Assembly: GCA_024276995.1 (NCBI GenBank)
Contig: JAJRWB010000008.1
Location: forward strand, 73,642 to 137,641
Direction of reading: 5' to 3'
DNA length: 64,000 bases
Origin: Candidatus Eiseniibacteriota bacterium
Lineage (GTDB): Bacteria > Orphanbacterota > Orphanbacteria > Orphanbacterales > Orphanbacteraceae
In this document: in pieces, positions 57,143 to 64,000 of the stretch
How positions within the stretch are numbered: position 1 is the first letter of the stretch
Layout: each line of letters begins with the position of its first letter
The notes under the pieces: generated by a model
What the model was told of the DNA's origin: nothing
Databases searched by the model: none
What the model saw: the letters and a program-made list of their open reading frames with translations, nothing else
Translations under genes and position numbers: made by a program

Positions 57143-59466
57143 TCGATATCGCCCCCGATATCACGCTGAGCGGGAAGGAGCGCAGCGAACTCATCCGGCT
57201 CCTCGGCCGCGAGCCGTCGACGGTGGAGCTGCAGCTCTTCGACGTCTTGTGGAGTGAGCACTGTTCGTACAAGTCGAGCCGCCCGACGCTGAAAGAATTC
57301 CTGCCCACCGAAGGACCGACGGTGCTCCAGGGCCCGGAGGAGGACGCCGGAATCCTTCACTTCACCGAGTGGCAGGGGGTGCGCTACGGCCTGGTGATCG
57401 CCCACGAGAGCCACAATCACCCGAGCCAGATCCTCCCGGTGGAAGGGGCGGCCACCGGCATCGGCGGGATCGTGCGCGATGTAGTCTGCATGGGGGGTGA
57501 GCTGATCGGCGTGCTCGATCCTCTCCGTTTCGGCGACGTGAACGGGAAGAGGGCCGACCACTCGATCGCCATCGCCCGCGGCGTGGTGAAGGGGATCGCA
57601 CAGTACGCCAACGCCCTCGGCGTGCCGAATCTGGGGGGCGATCTATTCTTCGACCGTTCTTTCGATCAGAACTGTCTTGTCAATGTGGTCGCCGTCGGGC
57701 TTGTCGAGGAGGATCGTGTCGTGCCGAGCGCCGTGCCGCGGGCTGCGACCGGCGAGAAGTACGTTTTCCTTCTCGTCGGGAAGCCGACCGATTCGACCGG
57801 TTTCGGCGGCGCCACCATGGCGTCCCGCGTCCTCGACGGCGAAGAAACCGAGAACCGGGGCGCCGTGCAGGTACCCGACCCCTTCCTGAAACGGGTGCTC
57901 AACGTGGCGCTCCACGATCTCTACGACCGCGCCCAACGCCGGGGGATTCCTTTCGGCTGCAAGGATCTCGGCGCCGGGGGGATCGCGTGCATGGCGTCGG
58001 AGATCGCCGACCGGGGGGGCGTGGGGGTGACGATCGATCTCGACCGGGTCCCTCTCGCCGAGGAGATCCCTCCTTTCGTCGCGGCGGTGGCGGAAACGCA
58101 GGAACGCTACGGCCTGGCGCTTCCCGCCTCGTTCGTCGAAGAAGCGCTCGCTCTCTTCAACGAGGAGTACGATCTGCCGTCGATCTACCGGGGCGCCCGG
58201 GCGGCGGTGGTCGGCGAGTTCACCGAAGAGCGGCGAGTGAAGATTCTCTTTAAAGGTGAAACGGTATGCGACGCGGCGGTCGAGGCGATCACCACCGCGC
58301 CGGTCGCCGCGCGCGTCGAGGGGGCGGCGCCCGAGACCGCCGTGACCGCGCGGCACGATCTTCCGCCGGAGAAGATCGGCGGCGCGCTCCTCGCCATGCT
58401 CGCGTCGCCTAACGGCGGCTCGGCGGAGCCGCTCTTTCGCTCGTACGACCAGGAGGTGAAGGGGAACGCCCTTTTGAGACCGGGGGAGGCGGACGCCTCG
58501 GTGATCCTCCCGATCCACGGCTGCCCCGTGGGGGCGGCGTTCACCGTCGACGGCAATCCCCGCTACGGCGCGCTCGACCCGTGGGCGGGCGGCGCCCACG
58601 CCGTGCTCGAGGCGGCGCGCAATCTCGCCTGCATCGGCGCGGCGCCGCTGGGGATCACCGACTGTTTGAACTACGGCAACCCGGAAGACCCCGAAGTGTT
58701 CAGCCAGTTCCGCGGGGGGGTGCGCGGCCTGTGCGAGGCGGTGCGCCGGATCGGCCTGCGGGACGATCCGGGCCATCCGATCCCTGTGGTGAGCGGCAAC
58801 GTGAGCTTCTACAACCAGTCGGAGACGGGAAGCGCCGTCGCCCCCTCGCCGGTGATCTGCATGGCGGGGATCGTCCTCGACGGGGCGAACGTGGTGACCC
58901 TCCGGCTGAAAGAGCCGGGCGACGCGATCTTTCTCGTCGGACGGCGCCGCGGCGACCTCGGCGGGTCGCTCTACCACGACGTGGTCCACGGCGACCGGGC
59001 GGGCGCGCCGCCGCGAATCGCGTGGGACGAGGAGACAGCGGCGCTTCACGCGGTGAGCGCCCTCGTCGGCGATGGCCTGGCGCGCGCGTGCCACGATATC
59101 GGCGCCGGCGGGATGCTCTTTGCGCTTGCCGAGATGATCGTCGCCGCTGGCGCTCTACCGGCCGGCGTTTCACAGATCGCGCCGGGCGCGACGATCGAAA
59201 TCGATCGGATCGGAACGGGGCTTTCCCCGGCCGAAACACTCTTTTGCGAGGCGGGCGGCTTTCTGATCGAAGTGGACGACAAGGGGGCCCGGGCGCTTTG
59301 CGCGGCGGCGGAGCGCGGCGGTTTCCCGGTTTTTCGAATCGGCGAGGTGACGGAACGCGGTGCGCTGGAGGTTCGCTCGGGGGGGGAGACGATCGTGAAC
59401 CTCGACGGCGCGTGTCTCTTCGATGCGTGGGACGGCGCGCTACGGGGTGTCTTCCAGGGGGTGTGA
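57139..59466 (+). CDS. purL: Phosphoribosylformylglycinamidine synthase subunit PurL
   Basis: 775 residues, the small (three-subunit) PurL that uses ammonia from PurQ to amidate FGAR. SELIRLLGREPSTVELQLFDVLWSEHCSYKSSRP, AHESHNHPSQI, the GIGGIVRDV loop and second-half ATP and substrate segments (GAGGIACMASEIADRGGVG, NGGSAEPLFRSYDQEV, GISDCLNYGNPEDPEVF-like ITDCLNYGNPEDPE) are present. GTG start overlapping purB. Slightly longer than B. subtilis PurL (742). purQ follows after 34 bases. Confidence 0.96.
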   Translation: MIDIAPDITLSGKERSELIRLLGREPSTVELQLFDVLWSEHCSYKSSRPTLKEFLPTEGPTVLQGPEEDAGILHFTEWQGVRYGLVIAHESHNHPSQILPVEGAATGIGGIVRDVVCMGGELIGVLDPLRFGDVNGKRADHSIAIARGVVKGIAQYANALGVPNLGGDLFFDRSFDQNCLVNVVAVGLVEEDRVVPSAVPRAATGEKYVFLLVGKPTDSTGFGGATMASRVLDGEETENRGAVQVPDPFLKRVLNVALHDLYDRAQRRGIPFGCKDLGAGGIACMASEIADRGGVGVTIDLDRVPLAEEIPPFVAAVAETQERYGLALPASFVEEALALFNEEYDLPSIYRGARAAVVGEFTEERRVKILFKGETVCDAAVEAITTAPVAARVEGAAPETAVTARHDLPPEKIGGALLAMLASPNGGSAEPLFRSYDQEVKGNALLRPGEADASVILPIHGCPVGAAFTVDGNPRYGALDPWAGGAHAVLEAARNLACIGAAPLGITDCLNYGNPEDPEVFSQFRGGVRGLCEAVRRIGLRDDPGHPIPVVSGNVSFYNQSETGSAVAPSPVICMAGIVLDGANVVTLRLKEPGDAIFLVGRRRGDLGGSLYHDVVHGDRAGAPPRIAWDEETAALHAVSALVGDGLARACHDIGAGGMLFALAEMIVAAGALPAGVSQIAPGATIEIDRIGTGLSPAETLFCEAGGFLIEVDDKGARALCAAAERGGFPVFRIGEVTERGALEVRSGGETIVNLDGACLFDAWDGALRGVFQGV

Positions 59467-59500
59467 TGTGGGGATGGCGCCGCGACGAGAGGGGAATGGG

Positions 59501-60361
59501 GTGAGAAAGATCGAAACGGCGAGAAGGGGCGATCGCGAACGGCGGCCGATCGCGGTCATTCAGTTTCCGGGGGTGAACTGCGAATTCGAGACCGCCCGCG
59601 CGGTGCGTTCGGCCGGATTCGCGGCGGAGGTGGTGCGATGGAATCGAACCGAAGGAATGCTCGAAAAGTACGGCGGGTTCATACTGCCCGGAGGGTTCTC
59701 TTACCAGGACCGCGTCCGGGGAGGGGTGATCGCCTCGCGGGAACCGGTGGTCGGGATCGTGTGCGAGGCGGCGGCGCGGGGCATGCCGATCCTGGGGATC
59801 TGCAACGGCGCCCAGATCCTCGTCGAGGCGGGACTGATCCCGGGGAGGACGGACAAGGTGGAGGCCGCCCTGGCGCCGAATAAGATGCCGGGGCGCACCG
59901 GCTATCATTGCGACTGGGTGTTTGTCCGCGTCGACGGCGGCGCGTCGTTCCTCTCCGGCGCTCTCGGCGAGGGGGACGTGATCCCGTTGCCGATCGCCCA
60001 CGGCGAGGGGCGGTTCGTGTCGAACGACGCCGAACTCTTCCCGGCGCTCCTCGGCGGCGGGCAGATCCCGCTCCGCTACTGCACGGCGGAAGGGGAAGTG
60101 TCGGCCGAGTCGCCGGTCTGTCCGAACGGGTCGCTCCTCGGGGCGGCGGCGCTTTGCAACGAAGAGGGGAACGTACTCGCCATGATGCCCCACCCCGAGC
60201 GCGCTGCGTACCTCTACCAGGTTCCCGACCGGATCGGCGGCGCGTGGGGCGATCGGAAGAGCGCTCTTCTTGAAGGGGACGCGTCCGACCTCTTTCGGCC
60301 CGGGCCGGGGGCGGTCCTTTTCGACGCGTTCTGCTGCGCCGCGGCGGAGGGAGTATCATGA
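59501..60361 (+). CDS. purQ: Phosphoribosylformylglycinamidine synthase glutaminase PurQ
   Basis: 286 residues. Class I glutaminase domain with the nucleophile Cys in LGICNGAQIL, VIQFPGVNCEFETARAVRSAG at the start, GGFSYQDRVRGG, and the His-Glu pair in MMPHPERAAYLYQ. Longer than the B. subtilis protein (227), because of a C-terminal extension (about 235-286, GDRKSALLEGDASDLFRPG). GTG start at 59501 after GAGGGGAA; an ATG at 59474 would add nine residues. Four-base overlap with purS. Confidence 0.93.
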   Translation: MRKIETARRGDRERRPIAVIQFPGVNCEFETARAVRSAGFAAEVVRWNRTEGMLEKYGGFILPGGFSYQDRVRGGVIASREPVVGIVCEAAARGMPILGICNGAQILVEAGLIPGRTDKVEAALAPNKMPGRTGYHCDWVFVRVDGGASFLSGALGEGDVIPLPIAHGEGRFVSNDAELFPALLGGGQIPLRYCTAEGEVSAESPVCPNGSLLGAAALCNEEGNVLAMMPHPERAAYLYQVPDRIGGAWGDRKSALLEGDASDLFRPGPGAVLFDAFCCAAAEGVS

Positions 60362-60897
60362 GCGGCAAACTCGCGCTCCTCATCGGCCATCGCGTCGAGG
60401 ATCTCGCCGCCCGTACGGCGGAAGAGACGATCCGCCGGCGGCTCGACGGGGGCGAAGCGCTCGAGAGCCTCGACCGCGAAGAGTTCTGGGAGTTTCGTTA
60501 CCGCACGGAAGAACTGTTCGAAGAGAAGCTCACCGCGCTCATCGACCGGGCGGAACTCTTCGTCAACCCGAACAAGCACCGATGGCGGATCTCGACCGGG
60601 GGGATCGCGGCGGGACACGAAGGGAAGGGCTACCTCCTCAAGGTTACCAACCGGGAGGATATCGACGGCGACGTGGCGAAGCACACGCTGACCATGCAGT
60701 ACGGTTTCCGCGGTCTCGAAGAGGTCCGTTACGGCGTCTTGTGGATCATCCGGCTCGCCGAAGGGGTTGTCGGGGACGGTCCCGCCGGCGACGCGGGCAG
60801 GGCGCTCGCCGAGAAGATCGCCGTGACGAAGAGCCGCGATTCGGGGCTTCTGGTGAACCCCCACTACCAGGAGTGGTCGCTGGAGAGAATCGGATGA
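60358..60897 (+). CDS. purS: Apparent tandem PurS (FGAM synthase small subunit duplicated)
   Basis: 179 residues, twice the usual PurS (about 80). Two halves each resemble PurS: 4-78 and 91-178, each ending in a related VNPxxxxW motif (LFVNPNKHRWRI and LLVNPHYQEWSLERI), with a helix and EVRYGVLWIIRL or EFRYRTEELFEE strands before it. PurS dimerises to bridge PurL and PurQ; in large single-chain PurL enzymes the N-terminal domain resembles a PurS dimer. A fused dimer here would make the complex stoichiometry PurL-PurQ-(PurS)2 from one chain. The position between purQ and purF supports the call, but the similarity is by eye and no alignment was run. The ATG overlaps purQ, the stop overlaps purF. 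Confidence 0.65.
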   Translation: MSGKLALLIGHRVEDLAARTAEETIRRRLDGGEALESLDREEFWEFRYRTEELFEEKLTALIDRAELFVNPNKHRWRISTGGIAAGHEGKGYLLKVTNREDIDGDVAKHTLTMQYGFRGLEEVRYGVLWIIRLAEGVVGDGPAGDAGRALAEKIAVTKSRDSGLLVNPHYQEWSLERIG

Positions 60898-62285
60898 GCA
60901 CCTGGCACGAGGAGTGCGGGGTGATCGGGCTGTTCGCCCACGAGAGCGCCGCCGAAATGGTCTGTCTCGGGCTCCACGCTTTGCAGCATCGCGGCCAGGA
61001 GGGGGCGGGGATCGTCTCGTTCGACGGCGGCCGCGTTTCTTCCCACAGGGGGCTCGGGCTGGTGAGCGATCTGTTCACGCCCGAAGTGCTCGGGCGGTTT
61101 GCCGGCTCGGTGGCGGTGGGCCACAACCGCTACTCGACCACCGGATCGTGCCGCGCGGAGAACCTCCAGCCGCTGATCGCCCACTGGCGCCGCCGCAAGA
61201 TCGCTCTCGCCCACAACGGCAACCTGGTAAACGCATTGGAGCTTCGCCGGGAGATGGAAGAGAACGGCGCCATCTTCCAGACCGGCATGGACAGCGAGGT
61301 GATCGTCCATCTCCTCGCCCGCTCGTCGGGCGCCGACCTGGTGGAGCGCACCCGCGACGCCCTTTCGCAGGTGTCGGGCGCCTACTCCCTCGTGCTGAGC
61401 GACGGCGAGACGCTCATCGGCGCGCGCGATCCCCGCGGTTTCCGGCCGCTTTGCATCGGCAAGCTCGAGGCGACCACGGTGATCGCCTCCGAATCGTGCG
61501 CCCTCGATCTTGTGGGCGCGGAGTATGTTCGCGAAATCGCGCCCGGCGAGATGGTGGTGATCGATGCAGGCGGCCTCCGCTCGGTCCCGCCCGCCGATCC
61601 AGTCGAGCCGAGGCACTGCATCTTCGAGTACGTCTACTTCTCGAGGCCCGACTCGATCGTCTTCGGCCACGCCGTCGATCAGATCCGCCGGTGCCTCGGG
61701 CAGCTGCTCGCCGAAGAGCACCCGGCGGAGGCGGATATCGTGATCTCGGTGCCCGACTCGTCGAACTCGGCCGCCCTCGGTTTCTCGGAGCGATCGGGCA
61801 TCCCCTTCGAGATCGGCCTGATCCGGAACCATTACGTCGGACGCACGTTCATCCAGCCGACGCCCCGCCTCCGCGACCTTCGCGTCCGGATCAAGTACAA
61901 CCCGGTGCGGCAGGTGCTCGAGGGAAAGCGCGTTGTCGTGGTGGACGATTCGATCGTCCGGGGGACCACCATGCGGAAGCTGGTGAAGATGCTCCGCCGT
62001 GCCGGCGCGACGGAGGTGCACCTGAGGATCAGTTCGCCGCCGATACAGTATCCCTGCTACTACGGTATCGACACGCCGACCCGCGGGGAGCTGATCGCCT
62101 CGTCCCACACGGTCGACGAGATCCGGACGTATCTTCGCGTCGACTCGGTGGCGTACCTCTCCCTCGAGAACCTCATCCGCTCGGCGCCCGAAGGGCTCGG
62201 CTACTGTACCGCCTGCTTCCATGGCGACTACCCGGTTCCCTTCGAGACATTGCCGCGCAAGGAGCTGCTCGAAGAGGAGAGCTGA
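60894..62285 (+). CDS. purF: Amidophosphoribosyltransferase
   Basis: 463 residues. First committed purine step: PRPP plus glutamine to phosphoribosylamine. Ntn-hydrolase domain: after a seven-residue propeptide (MSTWHEE) the nucleophile Cys8 starts CGVIGLFAHESA; HNRYSTTGS and HNGNLVN follow. C-terminal phosphoribosyltransferase with VVVVDDSIVRGTTMRKLV. Cysteines in RHCIFEYVYFSRPDS, YPCYYGIDT and GYCTACFHGD match the Fe-S-cluster-containing (Bacillus-type) enzyme. ATG 60894 overlaps purS by four bases; the long upstream open frame is a shadow. It ends the operon. Confidence 0.96.
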   Translation: MSTWHEECGVIGLFAHESAAEMVCLGLHALQHRGQEGAGIVSFDGGRVSSHRGLGLVSDLFTPEVLGRFAGSVAVGHNRYSTTGSCRAENLQPLIAHWRRRKIALAHNGNLVNALELRREMEENGAIFQTGMDSEVIVHLLARSSGADLVERTRDALSQVSGAYSLVLSDGETLIGARDPRGFRPLCIGKLEATTVIASESCALDLVGAEYVREIAPGEMVVIDAGGLRSVPPADPVEPRHCIFEYVYFSRPDSIVFGHAVDQIRRCLGQLLAEEHPAEADIVISVPDSSNSAALGFSERSGIPFEIGLIRNHYVGRTFIQPTPRLRDLRVRIKYNPVRQVLEGKRVVVVDDSIVRGTTMRKLVKMLRRAGATEVHLRISSPPIQYPCYYGIDTPTRGELIASSHTVDEIRTYLRVDSVAYLSLENLIRSAPEGLGYCTACFHGDYPVPFETLPRKELLEEES

Positions 62286-62315
62286 GCAGACCGCCGGGCG
62301 GGCCTAAAAAAAATC

Positions 62316-62344
62316 TTGACTCCCCCCCGGGCCTCCCGTAATTT
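62316..62344 (+). promoter_or_regulatory. Candidate promoter for the HD-GYP gene
   Basis: TTGACT at 62316-62321, a 17-base C-rich spacer, TAATTT at 62339-62344. Preceded by a GC-rich hairpin and an A8 run, but that A run is on the plus strand and so is not a U tract for purF. Confidence 0.5.
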
Positions 62345-62423
62345 CGGCATTCCAACTGTTTGAAAACGAGCCTGAAACGGTGATCGCCTGACAAATCACT
62401 TTAAGTGAAGACGGAGGAAGGCG

Positions 62424-63365
62424 TTGCGGGGAGAGAAGATACTCGTTCTCGAATCGCGTGTCGATCTCGCCTCGTGGGTCGAGGAGGAGGGACGGCGGCT
62501 CGGGCTCGACGTGACCGCGCGGGTCGATCTTTCCGGCGTGGAGGGGGATCTCGCGCGGGGGGAGTTCGCCTTCGTCATCGGTCTTGTCAACGGTGAGGGG
62601 AAGCGGATCGAGGCGCTGTCCGATCGGTTGCGCCCGAAAGTGATCCCCCTCGCCCACGGAAACGAAACCGCCGCCGAGAGACGCGCGCGGCTCGGGCGCA
62701 TTCTCGGCGCCCTCGGTTGCGGGCGGGCGGCGAGCACCGCACGCGCCGCCGGGCGATGGATCGAACGGCGTTTCGACGAGGAGATCGATGCGCGGCACGA
62801 CCGCCTCGTCGAGCGGCTCACCCCGGCGCTCCGCGCCCTCGCGCGGCTCGACCACCATATCCGCGACCACTCGCGCCGTGTCGGGATCTACGCCCGCGAG
62901 ATCGGCCGCGCCCTCGGGCTCGACCCCGAGGCGCGGCGGCTTTTGACCGTCGGCGGCTGGGTACATGATGTCGGCAAGATCCGGATCGCCCCGGAGACGC
63001 TCTGCAAGCCGGAGCCGCTCGAGCCCGACGAATGGGAGGCGATGACCTCCCACCCCGGCTGGGGGCACGACCTGGTCCGCCCGTGCACCGGCGACGACCG
63101 TCTTCTCGCCATGGTGCTCCACCACCACGAGCATTTCGGCGGCGGCGGCTACCCCGGCGGGTTGAAACGATCGAAGATCCCCGAAGTCGCCCGCATCCTC
63201 GCCGTGGCCGACGCCTACGATGCCGTCACCCACGACCGGCCGTACCGCGCCGCCGCGTCCCACCGCCACGCCCTCGGCGAGATCCTGAAACACGCGCCCG
63301 CCCAGTTCGACCCCGACGTCGCCCGCGCGGCGCTCGCCGCCCGGCTCGACACGGTGAAGGTGTAG
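62424..63365 (+). CDS. HD-GYP domain protein, probable cyclic-di-GMP phosphodiesterase
   Basis: 313 residues from a TTG with GGAGG upstream. Residues 1-115 form a receiver-like alpha/beta domain (EKILVLESRVDLASWVEEEG, EFAFVIGLV) but with no clear phospho-acceptor pattern, so it is probably degenerate. A linker helix leads to the HD-GYP domain: HIRDHSRRVGIYARE, WVHDVGKIRIAPE with the HD pair, HPGWGHDLV, HHHEHFGGGGYPGGL (the GYP motif) and ILAVADAYDAVTHDRPYR. The enzyme should hydrolyse c-di-GMP to GMP or pGpG; the degenerate receiver suggests another input than a kinase. Stands alone after purF. Confidence 0.88.
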   Translation: MRGEKILVLESRVDLASWVEEEGRRLGLDVTARVDLSGVEGDLARGEFAFVIGLVNGEGKRIEALSDRLRPKVIPLAHGNETAAERRARLGRILGALGCGRAASTARAAGRWIERRFDEEIDARHDRLVERLTPALRALARLDHHIRDHSRRVGIYAREIGRALGLDPEARRLLTVGGWVHDVGKIRIAPETLCKPEPLEPDEWEAMTSHPGWGHDLVRPCTGDDRLLAMVLHHHEHFGGGGYPGGLKRSKIPEVARILAVADAYDAVTHDRPYRAAASHRHALGEILKHAPAQFDPDVARAALAARLDTVKV

Positions 63366-63685
63366 CGGCGGTTTCCTTTCTTCCTTCGACATGATGTTCG
63401 ATGCGGTGCTGCCCTGTTGGCGGGTGACATGGGGCATCAGCAACGTGGCCCGGCCCCGGGAAGGGAAGGAGAGGAGGTGGGAAAAGTCGGCGGGAAGGCC
63501 TGCTGCGCTCGAGGCGGTTTGGAGTAAGCGGATCAGGGAACCGGTACTCGTTCTCCGGCGCCATTCTTTCTTGCAGAACCCATACATGGTCGAGACGCCC
63601 CATATGAAATGCTTTAGGTTTGGATGGAAATACTTTGGTTGACAGTGAAGCCGCTATCGAGGATTATAAAAGGGAGAAGAGCATT
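63366..63685. other. Intergenic region with no supported gene; composition falls
   Basis: 320 bases. Several open frames on both strands, none with recognisable motifs. From about 63590 the sequence becomes AT-richer than the rest of the window. A TTGACA at 63639-63644 could be a -35, with GATTAT at 63662-63667 as -10 (17-base spacer) or TATAAA at 63665-63670 (20-base spacer). Confidence 0.4.
63639..63667 (+). promoter_or_regulatory. Candidate promoter for the right-edge gene
   Basis: TTGACA at 63639-63644, a 17-base spacer, GATTAT at 63662-63667 (TATAAA at 63665 is the alternative). Followed by AAAAGGGAGAAG, a good ribosome site, and ATG 63686. Confidence 0.35.
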
Positions 63686-64000
63686 ATGAAGGACGAGGAA
63701 TGGCTCAGATTGCAATCCGATAATGCGATTCGTGACATGCACATCGACTCATTTACAATCCCGAAGTAGTCGAGGTTGCGCGCCGGGAAGCGATCCGCCG
63801 TAACCTGCACCTCGGCCCGCCGCAGCTGTTTCAGTTGTCGTCTATGGAATTTGACGAGCCCAGAGAGTCTCGCATTAATAAGTGACCGTGGATCAAAAAG
63901 GAGATCCGTTTTTTCGAGAAAGCCCAGGAGAAGGTCCTTCCTTCTGCGTGCCCGCCGCACTCCGTTTCGCACACGATACAGGATAGGCTCAAGGGTATCC
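63686..64000 (+). pseudogene. Frame-disrupted unknown gene running off the right edge
   Basis: From ATG 63686 (after AAAAGGGAGAAG) the frame reads EEWLRLQSDNAIRDMHIDSF, then hits TAG at 63767-63769. One base back (frame shift near 63752-63755, as if one T were missing from a T run) the reading continues as YNPEVVEVARREAIRRNLHL, PPQLFQLSSMEFDEPRES to a TGA at 63883-63885, and after that stop the same frame again looks coding (WIKKEIRFFEKAQEKVL) to the edge. Charged, helix-like composition in each part suggests one protein broken by a frameshift and an in-frame stop. No family recognised. Decay, sequencing error or two short genes are the options. Confidence 0.4.

Noticed and set aside
62284-62315. 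GC-rich hairpin plus A8 run after purF as an intrinsic terminator
   Set aside because: The run is A on the plus strand, not T, so it gives no U tract for the purF transcript; no minus-strand gene ends there.
63520-63575. tRNA-like stretch
   Set aside because: No consistent cloverleaf; the T-arm GTTCRA motif and acceptor pairing are missing.
1-64000. CRISPR arrays, insertion sequences, prophage, rRNA or tRNA genes
   Set aside because: I looked for direct repeats, terminal inverted repeats, transposase motifs and tRNA T-loops and found none that hold up.

Overview
The window is a dense, GC-rich bacterial chromosome segment of about 53 genes, nearly all on the plus strand and many overlapping by 4 to 17 bases. 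The cell is a Gram-negative (diderm) bacterium: it encodes an LptD outer-membrane LPS assembly protein, Lnt, several lipoproteins with lipoboxes and a CtpA protease. A PorX-type response regulator (receiver plus PglZ domain) beside a histidine kinase, together with a TPR lipoprotein carrying a YYNTYY motif, points to the FCB superphylum or a neighbouring uncultured phylum such as Krumholzibacteriota, Eisenbacteria or Gemmatimonadota. That placement is inference. TTG and GTG starts are common. I see no rRNA, tRNA, CRISPR array, insertion sequence or prophage; most of the window is conserved housekeeping.

Region by region. 1-4161: threonine aldolase (cut by the left edge), rsmI, a CDP-alcohol phosphatidyltransferase and ctpA. 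4221-11687: one run of touching genes, dus-larB-larC-pyrR-pyrB-pyrC-TPR lipoprotein. 11713-15962: a minus-strand MarR regulator, pyrF-pyrE, then a minus-strand Ca2+/Na+ antiporter and pyrD. With pyrR/B/C this gives all de novo pyrimidine steps from aspartate carbamoyltransferase to UMP. 16072-21709: a nucleotide-sugar and surface-glycan block (ugd, UDP-xylose synthase, DegT aminotransferase, epimerase, WecA-like transferase). 21851-33352: hemL-serS-histidine kinase-PorX-tsaE-tsaB-rimI-accD-lptD, probably one long operon. 33540-39869: a tetraheme 5'-nucleotidase-like lipoprotein with an in-frame UGA, a sirtuin, a VWA membrane protein and a helix-hairpin-helix envelope protein. 39944-47992: carbamate kinase, an ExeA-type ATPase fused to an HTH, galE, a thioredoxin-like lipoprotein, an MFS transporter, an amidohydrolase and rarA. 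48023-53055: a minus-strand glycosyltransferase, an M23 peptidase, archaeal-type phosphoglycerate mutase and lnt. 53140-62285: truA-fsa-htrA-purB-purL-purQ-purS-purF; purS looks tandemly duplicated and htrA carries an in-frame TAG. 62424-64000: an HD-GYP protein, then an AT-richer tail with a frame-disrupted gene.

Promoter-like TTGAC(A/T/C/G)-17/18-TA(N)4 elements sit before most transcription units. In three places the upstream gene's TGA stop codon lies inside the -35 hexamer.

The most unusual points are the probable selenocysteine codon at 33693-33695 (it replaces the second Cys of a CGC...GGLARR motif), the PorX/PorY-like pair encoded side by side, the apparent PurS-PurS fusion, the ATPase-HTH fusion whose end overlaps galE by 95 bases, and two further frame interruptions (htrA and the right-edge gene). 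I do not see a complete, obviously novel multi-gene system.
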